Part shown: positions 10,422-18,808 of the stretch, in pieces
Numbering within the stretch: position 1 is the first letter of the stretch
Layout of the letters: each line of letters opens with the position of its first letter
From: Flavobacterium seoulense
GTDB lineage: Bacteria; Bacteroidota; Bacteroidia; Flavobacteriales; Flavobacteriaceae
NCBI RefSeq assembly: GCF_000695795.1
Contig: NZ_JNCA01000007.1
Span: 40,244 to 104,243 of the forward strand
Direction of reading: 5' to 3'
Length of the DNA: 64,000 nt
Notes under the pieces: generated by a model
Database searches by the model: none
What the model was told of the DNA's origin: nothing
Seen by the model: only the letters and a program-made list of their open reading frames with translations
Program-made: the position numbers and the translations under genes

Positions 10422-11084
10422 ATGAAAACCATCCGATTTATTCTTATAAGTGGTCTGTTATGTTTTCTTTTTACAAGTTGTGTACAACACCAGGAAGCAC
10501 GCCGTCCTGTTTCGAACACTTCTGGAGTTTTTATGAAGAAATCTGTCGAAAGAAACAAAAAATTGAATGCTTCTGATGAAGATTTAATCAAAGCCTTAAT
10601 GAAAAAGAATCCAAAAATCAGCTATTTCGCTTCGCCAAAAGGTTATTGGTATTCTTATGAAATTAAAAACGATATTGATACACTGACACCTAAAAAAGGA
10701 GATGTAGCTTTCTTTAACTACGAACTAAAAGACCTTAATGGCAACACTATTTATTCTGAAGTAGAATTAAGAAGTCAGGTGTATCGGGTAGACAAACAGG
10801 AAATCATGACTGGAATACGCGATGGTATTAAACTGATGCGTAAAAACGAAAGAGTAAATTTCTATTTCCCTTCTCATATAGCTTATGGTTATCATGGTGA
10901 CAATAAAAAAATTGGTCCTAACCAGCCTTTAATTTGTACAATAACTCTAAATGATTTTAAACCCGAAAGTGTTTATAAGAAAGAACTGGAATTAAATAGA
11001 ACAACTGTTCAGGACAGTGTAAAAAAAACAAAAAGAGTTCTCTCGAAACCTAAAACTACAACTCAAGACACTTTAGAACAATAA
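10422..11084 (+). CDS. gldI: Gliding-motility lipoprotein GldI (FKBP-type PPIase)
   Basis: A 220-residue lipoprotein: signal peptide with lipobox LFTSC (Cys20), then an FKBP-type peptidyl-prolyl isomerase domain at about 85-185 (GDVAFFNYELKDLNG, GIRDGIKLMRKNERVNFYFPSHIAYGY, and a final ICTITLNDF strand). In Flavobacterium johnsoniae GldI is one of the Gld proteins needed for gliding and type IX secretion, presumably by folding periplasmic machine parts. A Lys/Thr-rich tail of about 35 residues follows the domain. It sits directly after the DHH gene and before two more isomerase genes, an arrangement that suggests a periplasmic folding operon. Confidence 0.9.
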   Translation: MKTIRFILISGLLCFLFTSCVQHQEARRPVSNTSGVFMKKSVERNKKLNASDEDLIKALMKKNPKISYFASPKGYWYSYEIKNDIDTLTPKKGDVAFFNYELKDLNGNTIYSEVELRSQVYRVDKQEIMTGIRDGIKLMRKNERVNFYFPSHIAYGYHGDNKKIGPNQPLICTITLNDFKPESVYKKELELNRTTVQDSVKKTKRVLSKPKTTTQDTLEQ

Positions 11085-11103
11085 GTTTAACATTGAAACA
11101 ATT

Positions 11104-12222
11104 ATGAAAAAAAATATTCTGTTTGTATTGCTTCTTATTACTACTCTTTATTCATGTAAAGAAGAAAACAGCAATTTAGCTGATGGTTTGTATGCTAAAA
11201 TCGAAACGAATAAAGGAAACATTTTTCTGGAATTAGATTATAAAAAAGCTCCTATTACAGTAGCAAACTTTGTTACACTTGCCGAAGGAAAAAATGAATT
11301 TGTTGCCGAAGATTATCTAAAAGGACGTCCTTTTTATGATGGCTTGAAATTTCACCGTGTCATTAAAGATTTCATGATTCAAACAGGAGATCCCGAAGGA
11401 ACAGGATCAGGAGATACAGGCTATAAATTTAAAGATGAGTTTAGTGATTTAATTTTTGACAAAGGCGGACTTTTAGCAATGGCTAATAATGGTCCGGCAA
11501 CAAATAGCAGTCAGTTTTTCATTACCCATGTACCTACACCATGGTTAGATAATAAACATACTATTTTTGGTCATGTGGTTGACAACGGAATGGAAGTGGT
11601 AAATAAAATTGAGCAGGATGATGTTATCAAATCGATTACTATTATTCGAAAAGGCGAAGCTGCTAAAAAATTCAATGCTGTAAAAACTTTCTTTGATTAT
11701 TTTTCTGTTGAAGCAAAAAACAAGAAAGCAGCACTAGCACTTGAAGCAAAAAAGCAACAGGAATATGATGCTAAATATGCGAAAGTAATTCAGGATAAAT
11801 TAGCATTTTTTGAAAGTCTAAAAGATAAAAGTACCAAAACAGCTTCCGGATTAAAATATAGTATTACAAAAAAAGGAAGTGGAAAAAAACCAGCAAATGG
11901 CACTATTGTGAACATTCATTACGCAGGCTTTCTTGAAAACGGACAGCTTTTTGACACCAGTTTAGAAAGTGTTGCACAAACTTTTGGAAAATTTGATTCT
12001 AACAGAGCGCAACAAGGAGGTTATCAAACTATTCCTTTTCAAATAGGAAAAAGAGATGGTTTAATTCCTGGATTTATTGAAGGTCTTGATAAAATGTCTT
12101 TTGGAGACAAAGCAGTATTATTTATTCCTTCGCATTTAGCTTATGGAGCAGGCGGAGCCGGAAATGTGGTTCCTCCTTATGCAAATATCATTTTCGAAAT
12201 CGAATTAATCCAGCCACAATAG
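11104..12222 (+). CDS. Cyclophilin-FKBP fusion peptidyl-prolyl isomerase, lipoprotein
   Basis: A 372-residue protein with two different isomerase folds. Signal peptide and lipobox LYSC (Cys18); cyclophilin domain about residues 28-185 (FHRVIKDFMIQTGDPEGTG, SSQFFITHVPTPWLDNKHT); a short basic helical linker about 190-240; FKBP domain about 250-372 (GLIPGFIEGLDKMSFGDKA, FIPSHLAYGAGGAG). It probably catalyses proline isomerisation in the periplasm, anchored to a membrane. It starts 19 bases after gldI and is followed by a paralogue, so the three genes are likely one operon. Fusions of both PPIase types are known in Bacteroidota but uncommon elsewhere. Confidence 0.93.
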   Translation: MKKNILFVLLLITTLYSCKEENSNLADGLYAKIETNKGNIFLELDYKKAPITVANFVTLAEGKNEFVAEDYLKGRPFYDGLKFHRVIKDFMIQTGDPEGTGSGDTGYKFKDEFSDLIFDKGGLLAMANNGPATNSSQFFITHVPTPWLDNKHTIFGHVVDNGMEVVNKIEQDDVIKSITIIRKGEAAKKFNAVKTFFDYFSVEAKNKKAALALEAKKQQEYDAKYAKVIQDKLAFFESLKDKSTKTASGLKYSITKKGSGKKPANGTIVNIHYAGFLENGQLFDTSLESVAQTFGKFDSNRAQQGGYQTIPFQIGKRDGLIPGFIEGLDKMSFGDKAVLFIPSHLAYGAGGAGNVVPPYANIIFEIELIQPQ

Positions 12223-12254
12223 TTTATTAAATAACCTTAGAATATATTATAAAA

Positions 12255-13409
12255 ATGAAATTCAGAATATTATTTTTAGCCTTTTTTGCTTTGCTGACAG
12301 TTCAGGCACAAGAAACTTCAAAAAAAACAGTCAAAAAAGCAACTCCTAAAACCTCAATTAAACAAGACGGAATTTTTGCTACTATTACTACTAATAAAGG
12401 AGCAATTGTACTAGCGTTAGATTTTCAAAAAGCACCTGTTACAGTAGCCAATTTTATTAGTCTTGCTCAGGGTAAAAACGAATTTGTTACCGATAAAAAA
12501 TTACAAAAAAAACCTTTTTACGATGGATTAAAATTTCATAGGGTAATTAGTGATTTTATGATACAAGGTGGAGATCCGCAAGGAACAGGAGCCGGAGGAC
12601 CAGGTTATAGTTTTAAAGACGAGTTTATTCCTGAACTTAAATTTGACAAGAGAGGAATTTTAGCAATGGCTAATTCCGGTCCAAAAACCAATGGAAGTCA
12701 ATTTTTTATTACACACAAAGAAACTCCTTGGTTAAATGGGAAACACACTATTTTTGGACATGTTGTTGAAGGAATGGACGTAGTGAACAAAATTGCACAA
12801 GATGATGTAATTAAAAATATTACCATTACTCAAAAAGGTACAATGGCTAAAAAATTCAAAGCCGAGAAAGTTTTTGCTAACTATTACAACAATAAAGAGC
12901 AAGAAGAGAAAAAAGAAGCGGAAGCAAAAGCTGAAGCCGAGCGAATTCAAAAAGAAAAAACAGCCGCTTTAGTTGCTGAAAAAATGGCTTATTTCAGTAA
13001 TGAAAAAGCAACTGCAACCACCACTCCATCTGGATTAGTTTACAAAATAGTAAAAAAAGGAATGGCTGTTAAACCTGCTGCCGGAACTACAGTATATTTT
13101 CATTATTCAGGTTTTTTCGAAGATGGTAATTTATTTGACAGTAGTCTTACTGAAGTTGCTAAATCTTATGGAAAATATGACGAAAGACGATTTGTACAAG
13201 GTGGTTATAATCCTTTTCCTTTTGAAATAGGTAAAAAAGACGGTATGATTCCGGGATTTATAGAAGCTATCAATTTACTTTCTTTTGGAGATAAAATCAT
13301 TGCTTTTATTCCTGCTAAATTAGCCTATGGCGAAGCTGGAGCTGGCGGAGTAATTCCTCCAAATGCCACCTTAATTTTCGAAATCGAAATTTTCGACAAG
13401 CAAAACTAA
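12255..13409 (+). CDS. Cyclophilin-FKBP fusion peptidyl-prolyl isomerase, soluble paralogue
   Basis: A 384-residue paralogue of the preceding gene with the same order: cyclophilin (about 40-200; [38 protein letters not shown]), a Glu/Ala/Lys-rich linker (about 215-245) and FKBP (about 260-384; [31 protein letters not shown]). The signal peptide ends in VQAQ without a lipobox, so this copy should be free in the periplasm while its neighbour is lipid-anchored. It closes the gldI run; a strong terminator follows 22 bases after the stop. Confidence 0.93.
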   Translation: MKFRILFLAFFALLTVQAQETSKKTVKKATPKTSIKQDGIFATITTNKGAIVLALDFQKAPVTVANFISLAQGKNEFVTDKKLQKKPFYDGLKFHRVISDFMIQGGDPQGTGAGGPGYSFKDEFIPELKFDKRGILAMANSGPKTNGSQFFITHKETPWLNGKHTIFGHVVEGMDVVNKIAQDDVIKNITITQKGTMAKKFKAEKVFANYYNNKEQEEKKEAEAKAEAERIQKEKTAALVAEKMAYFSNEKATATTTPSGLVYKIVKKGMAVKPAAGTTVYFHYSGFFEDGNLFDSSLTEVAKSYGKYDERRFVQGGYNPFPFEIGKKDGMIPGFIEAINLLSFGDKIIAFIPAKLAYGEAGAGGVIPPNATLIFEIEIFDKQN

Positions 13410-13431
13410 AAGACATAAAATTCAAAATACT

Positions 13432-13464
13432 AATCCGACTGTCCTGAGCAGTCGGATTTTTTTT
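13432..13464 (+). terminator. Intrinsic terminator after the PPIase operon
   Basis: The 10-base arms AATCCGACTG and CAGTCGGATT, loop of seven, followed by a T run. It ends the DHH-gldI-PPIase transcription unit. Confidence 0.9.
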
Positions 13465-13669
13465 ATAAGTTCTTACTGATATTCTAAAAAACACCCACCA
13501 GAAATTTTCTCACAACATTAATTGTAAAAAATACAATTTTTCTTATTTTAAGTAAACTTATTTTTATACATTTGAAAAACAAACTAATTCATTCAGAAAC
13601 TTAGGCTGACTATCAATTTTCCTAAACACTGAAAAAACAGCTAATTATAAATATCAAATTTATAAATCC

Positions 13670-14029
13670 ATGTTTTATCACATTAATGAAATAATAGATC
13701 TTAATTTAGAGTTACTGTTTTTATCGAAAAATCATTCTTTAAAATTCTCAGAATTTAAAGATAAAGACGGAAAGAAACTTGGAAAAATAACCGAATTTTT
13801 CCAACTCATGGAGAAAAAAAATCTCATCAAAATAGAACACAACAAATGTAATCTAACCGAATTTGGAAAAAAAATTGCTGAAAACGGTGGTTGGTTTGAA
13901 CATTTGAAAAAGAAGAAAGAAAACGAAAAAACAAATTTAGAAGAAACAGAATCCTTTTTAAAAGATCAAACTTCTTTCAGCTTATTTACTAATCGTTTAC
14001 AAAATATTTTTAAAAAAACTAAGGCATGA
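13670..14029 (+). CDS. Hypothetical protein, possible winged-helix fold
   Basis: A 119-residue soluble protein I do not recognise by name. Residues about 20-75 read like a small winged helix: helices, then LMEKKNLIKIEHNKCNLTEFGK, a helix-hairpin with the LTEFGKKIAENGGW pattern common in Bacteroidota wHTH-like proteins. The C-terminal 40 residues are charged and helical. It shares a 4-base overlap (ATGA) with the next gene, so the pair is translationally coupled. A TACATTTG promoter-like box lies at 13567-13574. A regulatory role is a guess. Confidence 0.6.
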   Translation: MFYHINEIIDLNLELLFLSKNHSLKFSEFKDKDGKKLGKITEFFQLMEKKNLIKIEHNKCNLTEFGKKIAENGGWFEHLKKKKENEKTNLEETESFLKDQTSFSLFTNRLQNIFKKTKA

Positions 14030-14325
14030 ATATTCAAGAATTCTTTTCTGAAGAATGCGAAAAACTATTCTTAATTCACAAAGCAAGTTTAATTGAAAAA
14101 ACCTCATTCAATGAGAAAAAAAACAACTTAAAAGCCGAAGATTATCCTAAATTTGATCGTGAATTTAAGCGCTTTCAAAGACAAATAAGTTTGAACTTAA
14201 CAAAACTTATAAAGAAAAACAGAAAAACAAACGTAGAAGAAATCTTAGAGCCTATAGCTAATAAATACACCAAATCATTTCTAAATCTGGTTGATTTATC
14301 AAAAATCGATCTTGAAAAAAATTAG
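14026..14325 (+). CDS. Hypothetical small helical protein
   Basis: A 99-residue, lysine-rich, predicted all-helical protein without signal peptide or membrane segment. Features seen are FDREFKRFQRQISLNLTKLIKKNRK and a short acidic/hydrophobic end. It overlaps the preceding gene by four bases and is followed by a bidirectional terminator. No family is recognised. The tight coupling suggests that the two products act together. Confidence 0.6.
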   Translation: MNIQEFFSEECEKLFLIHKASLIEKTSFNEKKNNLKAEDYPKFDREFKRFQRQISLNLTKLIKKNRKTNVEEILEPIANKYTKSFLNLVDLSKIDLEKN

Positions 14326-14352
14326 TATAAAATGATTTATTAACCAAATAAA

Positions 14353-14386
14353 AAGCCCTTTCAGTCTTATTATAGTGAAAGGGCTT
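14353..14386. terminator. Bidirectional hairpin terminator
   Basis: The 11-base arms AAGCCCTTTCA and TGAAAGGGCTT with a 12-base loop lie between two convergent genes. The T-rich flank is better on the minus-strand side. Confidence 0.8.
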
Positions 14387-14412
14387 CTAATTTTATAATC
14401 AGTATTCAGGAA

Positions 14413-14853
14413 TTATTTCTTCCCAAATTTCCATTCAAATTCGTCTTTATCATTAATTATGGCGCCAACTTCAACTTTTACTACTTCTTCAAATTCAGTT
14501 TGAAATAATAGCCAATTGTCTTCGTTAAAATAATTTTCAAAAGTATCAAATTCTTCCTGAGTAAATTTAGAAATACTCTTTTGAGCCAAATCTTTTTTAA
14601 CGTCTTTAATATTTCTGCCAATTAATTTATTGCCAAATAACTCTAAATTGGCACTCGAAACAACAACATATCCTAATTTAAAATCTTCGTCTTTGTAAAA
14701 AGTCAAACGCATTTTAAATTTATTATAAACAAAAATTACATTCTCATCTTCGTCTTTATAATTTCTATCGGGCTTTCCATAAACTGACTCAACATCTTTT
14801 TGTTTCATCCCGAATATGAGTTTATCAATTCCGTTTTTAAGGTTTATTTTCAT
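14413..14853 (-). CDS. Hypothetical protein with BamE-like GM-x-V-x-GKP motif
   Basis: A 146-residue cytoplasmic protein. Residues 12-30 contain LIFGMKQKDVESVYGKPD, the helix-helix-GxP pattern seen in BamE/SmpA-like folds, followed by antiparallel strands (VIFVYNKFKMRLTFYKD and LGYVVVSSANLELFG) and a second similar unit starting LIGRNIKDVKKDL. No signal peptide is present, so it is not BamE itself. Small two-unit folds of this type occur among immunity and unknown proteins; no toxin gene is adjacent. Function unknown. Confidence 0.6.
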   Translation of the reverse strand: MKINLKNGIDKLIFGMKQKDVESVYGKPDRNYKDEDENVIFVYNKFKMRLTFYKDEDFKLGYVVVSSANLELFGNKLIGRNIKDVKKDLAQKSISKFTQEEFDTFENYFNEDNWLLFQTEFEEVVKVEVGAIINDKDEFEWKFGKK

Positions 14854-15066
14854 GTCTCTAATTTTTGGGTAAAGTTCGCAAACTTTTTTACAACATGAAC
14901 CATTTTAGCCTATATAATCTTAAGGTTTTATTAAAGTCACGTTAGTTAAGATGGTTTTTTAGTAAATTAGTGTATAATGTCAATGCTAGTATTACAAGCG
15001 ATTTTGCTCTAAAAATTCGAAATAAAAATATATTAAAACATTTTTTCGAATAAAACCATCATTATC

Positions 15067-16962
15067 ATGGACTTACCTTTCAAAGACAAAAAATTTCTTT
15101 TTTTATTGCTGTCAGTTAGTATAGTAGTTACATTAGAAATATTATCACTTTTAGGAATTCATCTTCCTATGTCTTATGCCCCTTATATTTTTTGTTTATT
15201 CATTATCGGAATTGGTCATGAGGTAATTTTTAACGGATTTCAATCACTTATTAAATTCAATTTTAGCAGTATCAATTTGTTGATGACCATTGCTGTTATT
15301 GCTGCTTTGTATTTAGGCCAATATTCTGAAGCTGCGGTGGTTATTGTGCTATATGTTTTAGGCGAAAGACTGGAAGATATTGGACTGGAAAATTCAAAAT
15401 CAGCATTAGATAAGTTAATCCAAAGTGTTCCTAAAACAGCACTTGTAAAATCAGTAAATAAAGAAATTCCACTTGACGAAATAGAAATAGATACTATTAT
15501 TCAAATCAAACCGGGGAGTATTATTCCTCTTGACGGAAAAATTACTTTTGGCGAAACCCTAATTGACGAATCTGCCATTACTGGTGAACCTATTGCTAAA
15601 GAAAAGCAAGTTGGAGATAAAGTTTTTGCCGGTACATTAAATACGAATGGTTTTATCGAAATTGCCACAACTAAACTTGCTAACGACACCACTTTTGCAA
15701 AAATCATCCAGCTCACTTTTGAAGCCAATGCGGCCAAAAGTGATACCCAAAAATTTATCCAACGCTTTTCAAGATTATACACTCCACTTATTATTGTATT
15801 AGCCATCTTAATTTTTAGCATTCCGGTTTTTGTGATGGGTCAGGATTTTAATCATTGGTTAAATCAGGCCGTTACACTTTTAGTTATTGCCTGTCCTTGT
15901 GCCTTAGTTATCTCAACTCCTGTTGCGATTTACGCTGCGATAGGTAACGCTTCCGCAAAAGGTGTTCTGGTAAAAGGAGGAAAATACATTGAAGCCTTAG
16001 CCGAAATTCAGGCTATCGCCGTAGACAAAACCAGAACAATTACTTATGGAACTCCAGTAGTTTCAGATGTTTTTCCTCTTGTAGGAACCAGCCGTAAAGA
16101 ATTACTCTCCTGTACCGCAGGTGCCGAAATGTTTTCAGAACATCCCCTGGCACAAGCCATTATTACAGCCAGTAAAGCAGAAGGTTTCGAACCTCATGCT
16201 GCTAAAGATTTCAAAAGTATTTTAGGAAAAGGAGCAACAGCAAAATGTACAGTTTGTGAAATAGATACAGTTCATGTGGGAAAACTGGAATTCATTAGAG
16301 AATACCATGAAATAACTCCCGAAGTAGAAAAAATTGTAGCACAATTATCTACCGAAGGAAAAACGAGTGTGGTTGTCAGTTTTGGAAAAGGTGTCGCAGG
16401 AATTATTGGTTTAACTGACCAAATTAAACCTGATAGTTATGTAGCAATACAAGAATTGGAAGAACAAAATATTGATGTGATTATGCTTACCGGTGATAGC
16501 GAAAAAGCTGCTCATTATGTGGCAAAACAGGTTGGTATTTCAAAAGTTTTTGGAGGCTTACTTCCTGAACAAAAATCAGAGGAAATAAAAGCACTTTTAC
16601 AACAATATGACAAAGTAGCTATGGTAGGTGACGGAATCAATGATGCTCCTGCTCTGGCATTAAGCACCGTAGGAATAGCTATGGGAGCGGCAGGAAGTGA
16701 CACTGCTATAGAAACGGCTAATATTGCCCTGATGAATGACCAACTTTCATTAATTCCGTTTCTTATTCGATTGAGTAAAAAAACGATGAAACAAATAAAG
16801 TTCAACACTTTTGGAGCTATAGCCACTAAAATAGTATTTATTCTGCTTGCATTTTTTGGATATAGCAATTTAGCTTTAGCCATCGCTGCCGATGTTGGTG
16901 TTACCTTAATTGTAATTTTATTTAGTTTGAATTTAATGCGATTCGAAAAAGTAAAAAATTAA
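15067..16962 (+). CDS. Heavy-metal P-type ATPase (Zn/Cd-type), no HMA domain
   Basis: A 631-residue P1B ATPase, probably exporting Zn2+, Cd2+ or related cations. Seen in order: N-terminal transmembrane helices, the ESAITGEP actuator loop, the metal site CPC (Cys276-Pro-Cys278), the phosphorylation site D320, the SEHPLA motif, MLTGDSE, and GDGINDAPAL. The tail NIALMNDQLSLIPFLIRLSKK resembles ZntA/CadA-type pumps. Two oddities: there is no N-terminal HMA metal-binding domain, and the phosphorylation motif reads DKTRT instead of DKTGT (Arg323). It stands alone with its own terminator and no MerR/ArsR regulator beside it. Confidence 0.92.
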   Translation: MDLPFKDKKFLFLLLSVSIVVTLEILSLLGIHLPMSYAPYIFCLFIIGIGHEVIFNGFQSLIKFNFSSINLLMTIAVIAALYLGQYSEAAVVIVLYVLGERLEDIGLENSKSALDKLIQSVPKTALVKSVNKEIPLDEIEIDTIIQIKPGSIIPLDGKITFGETLIDESAITGEPIAKEKQVGDKVFAGTLNTNGFIEIATTKLANDTTFAKIIQLTFEANAAKSDTQKFIQRFSRLYTPLIIVLAILIFSIPVFVMGQDFNHWLNQAVTLLVIACPCALVISTPVAIYAAIGNASAKGVLVKGGKYIEALAEIQAIAVDKTRTITYGTPVVSDVFPLVGTSRKELLSCTAGAEMFSEHPLAQAIITASKAEGFEPHAAKDFKSILGKGATAKCTVCEIDTVHVGKLEFIREYHEITPEVEKIVAQLSTEGKTSVVVSFGKGVAGIIGLTDQIKPDSYVAIQELEEQNIDVIMLTGDSEKAAHYVAKQVGISKVFGGLLPEQKSEEIKALLQQYDKVAMVGDGINDAPALALSTVGIAMGAAGSDTAIETANIALMNDQLSLIPFLIRLSKKTMKQIKFNTFGAIATKIVFILLAFFGYSNLALAIAADVGVTLIVILFSLNLMRFEKVKN

Positions 16963-16978
16963 TTTTCTCTTATAAAAC

Positions 16979-17012
16979 AAAAGCGTTAACATTTATATCT
17001 TAACGCTTTTTT
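16979..17012. terminator. Bidirectional terminator between the metal ATPase and the 120-aa gene
   Basis: The 11-base arms AAAAGCGTTAA and TTAACGCTTTT with a 10-base loop and flanking T and A runs serve both convergent genes. Confidence 0.88.
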
Positions 17013-17015
17013 ATT

Positions 17016-17378
17016 TTATTCTTCTTCGTACATTTCGTCGTAACGAGCTGGAACTTGTGGATCAAAAAGTGGACATTTGAATTCTTCCATAATATCTACT
17101 AATTTATCCATTGTTTTACCTTCAGTTCCGTAACAATCTATTTGAACCGTTTGAGGAGTTGTTTTTACCTGAAAAGCTCCTACTCCATTATTGTTTTTCC
17201 AACTGTTCTCATCTACTCTTTCCCATTTAGAAAATACCGAAGCAATTCTGTTCATTATAACCGTAACAGGAAGTTCTTCTAAACCTTCAATAGTTTTCTG
17301 CTCATCAATAGCTTCATAAACCTCCTGATGGTTTAAATAAACACCTTCTAAATATTTCCAAAAAAGTAATTCGTACAT
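17016..17378 (-). CDS. Conserved hypothetical protein next to purM
   Basis: A 120-residue acidic soluble protein (ending DEMYEEE) without signal or membrane segments. Visible elements are a helical N terminus (MYELLFWKYLEG), PVTVIMNRIASVFSKWERV, a strand pair around VGAFQVKTTPQTVQIDCYG and a helix LVDIMEEF. I cannot assign a family. It lies downstream of purM on the same strand, separated by a short degenerate repeat of the CTTAG type. Confidence 0.65.
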   Translation of the reverse strand: MYELLFWKYLEGVYLNHQEVYEAIDEQKTIEGLEELPVTVIMNRIASVFSKWERVDENSWKNNNGVGAFQVKTTPQTVQIDCYGTEGKTMDKLVDIMEEFKCPLFDPQVPARYDEMYEEE

Positions 17379-17379
17379 T

Positions 17380-17475
17380 TTTTAAGTTACAAAGGTTCTG
17401 AGGTTCTGAGTTACTAAGATTCTATACAACTGAAATAAAAAATCTCAGCAACTTAGTTTCTTAGGAACTTAGAAA
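17380..17475. repeat. Degenerate CTTAG/TTCTGAG heptamer-like repeat spacer
   Basis: The gap between the 120-aa gene and purM is filled by diverged short units such as GTTCTGAGGTTCTGAG, CTTAGTTTCTTAG and AACTTAGAAACT. The same words return at 40,655-40,685. Confidence 0.5.
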
Positions 17476-17485
17476 CTCTAAAAAA

Positions 17486-18664
17486 TTAATATTCGTAAGT
17501 TCCGTATTCGCTGGTAATTGTTAATTTCTTACTGTCTGCAGCTTCAACGCGACCAACAATTTGTGCATTAACATTGAACGATTTTGAAATAGCAATAATA
17601 TCTTCAGCAACTTCAGCAGGAACGTATAATTCCATACGATGTCCGCAGTTAAAAACCTGATACATTTCTTTCCAATCGGTTTTTGATTGCTCCTGAATTA
17701 ATTGGAACAATGGAGGAACCGGAAACAAATTATCTTTTATAATATGTAAATTGTCTACAAAATGTAAAATTTTAGTCTGTGCTCCACCACTACAGTGAAC
17801 CATTCCGTGAATTTCATTCGACGAATATTTATCTAAAATTTTCTTGATAATTGGCGCATAAGTTCTTGTTGGAGAAAGCACTAATTGTCCGGCATCAATT
17901 GGTGAATTTTCCACCGCATCAGTTAATTGTACCTGACCTGAATAAATCAATTCTTCAGGAACAGCAGCATCATAACTTTCCGGGTATTTTGTTGCCAAAT
18001 ATTTACCGAAAACATCATGACGAGCCGATGTTAATCCGTTACTTCCCATTCCGCCATTATAGCTTTTTTCATAAGAAGCCTGACCGAAAGATTCTAATCC
18101 AACGATTACATCACCAGACTGAATATTAGCATTATCGATTACCTTAGAACGTTTCATGCGAGCCGTAACGGTAGAATCCACAATGATTGTACGAACTATA
18201 TCGCCTACATCGGCAGTTTCTCCACCTGTAGAATGAATGCTTACGCCAAAAGAAGCCAATTCCTGAATTAATTCTTCGGTTCCGTTGATAATCGCTGAGA
18301 TAACTTCGGCAGGAATTAGATTTTTATTTCTTCCGATAGTTGATGAAAGCAAGATATTATCAGTTGCTCCTACACACAATAAATCATCAATATTCATGAT
18401 TAATGCATCCTGAGCGATACCTTTCCAAACAGAAATATCTCCTGTTTCTTTCCAATACATATATGCTAATGAAGACTTGGTTCCTGCTCCATCGGCATGC
18501 ATAATAAGACAATAATCTTCGTCTTGGGTTAGATAATCAGGGACAATTTTACAAAATGCCTGAGGAAACAATCCTTTATCTATATTTTTTATAGCATTGT
18601 GTACATCTTCTTTGGATGCCGAAACACCGCGTTGTGCATATCTTTTTGAAGTATCTGAACTCAT
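17486..18664 (-). CDS. purM: Phosphoribosylformylglycinamidine cyclo-ligase (AIR synthase)
   Basis: Closes the imidazole ring in purine synthesis: FGAM plus ATP gives AIR. The 392-residue protein has the PurM N-terminal signature DGAGTKSSLAY followed by WKGIAQDALIMNIDDLLCVGA and the GGETADVGDIVRT loop, then the C-terminal ATP-binding half (GLESFGQASYEKSYNGGMG; HCSGGAQTK; FNCGHRMELYV). It is about 45 residues longer than the E. coli enzyme, which I believe is usual for this Bacteroidota clade. Transcribed apart from guaA and pyrG. A TATCTTTG box lies at 18709-18716. Confidence 0.9.
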   Translation of the reverse strand: MSSDTSKRYAQRGVSASKEDVHNAIKNIDKGLFPQAFCKIVPDYLTQDEDYCLIMHADGAGTKSSLAYMYWKETGDISVWKGIAQDALIMNIDDLLCVGATDNILLSSTIGRNKNLIPAEVISAIINGTEELIQELASFGVSIHSTGGETADVGDIVRTIIVDSTVTARMKRSKVIDNANIQSGDVIVGLESFGQASYEKSYNGGMGSNGLTSARHDVFGKYLATKYPESYDAAVPEELIYSGQVQLTDAVENSPIDAGQLVLSPTRTYAPIIKKILDKYSSNEIHGMVHCSGGAQTKILHFVDNLHIIKDNLFPVPPLFQLIQEQSKTDWKEMYQVFNCGHRMELYVPAEVAEDIIAISKSFNVNAQIVGRVEAADSKKLTITSEYGTYEY

Positions 18665-18708
18665 GAATTGTAATTGTGTAGCTGCAATAGAGCAACTTGG
18701 TTTTGCGG

Positions 18709-18716
18709 CAAAGATA
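18709..18716 (-). promoter_or_regulatory. Predicted -7 element of purM
   Basis: The minus strand reads TATCTTTG, an exact TAnnTTTG match about 45 bases upstream of the purM ATG. No TTG lies at the -33 spacing. Confidence 0.45.
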
Positions 18717-18808
18717 ATTATTTTTTAGAAGTTAGAGATTAAAAGTTAGAAGTTAGAAGCCAGGAGCCCTCAGCCCATAACCTCTAACTCACAACCATTA
18801 ACTTATAA

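Noticed and set aside
15501..15821. 106-codon open frame antisense to the metal ATPase gene
   Set aside because: It lies wholly inside a well-supported P-type ATPase gene and has no recognisable motif.
16515..16883. 122-codon open frame antisense to the metal ATPase gene
   Set aside because: It overlaps the GDGINDAP-encoding region of the ATPase; the composition is that of a reverse-strand shadow.
17380..17475. CRISPR-like array in the repetitive spacer before purM
   Set aside because: The units are only 5-8 bases, degenerate and without unique spacers; no cas genes are present in the window.
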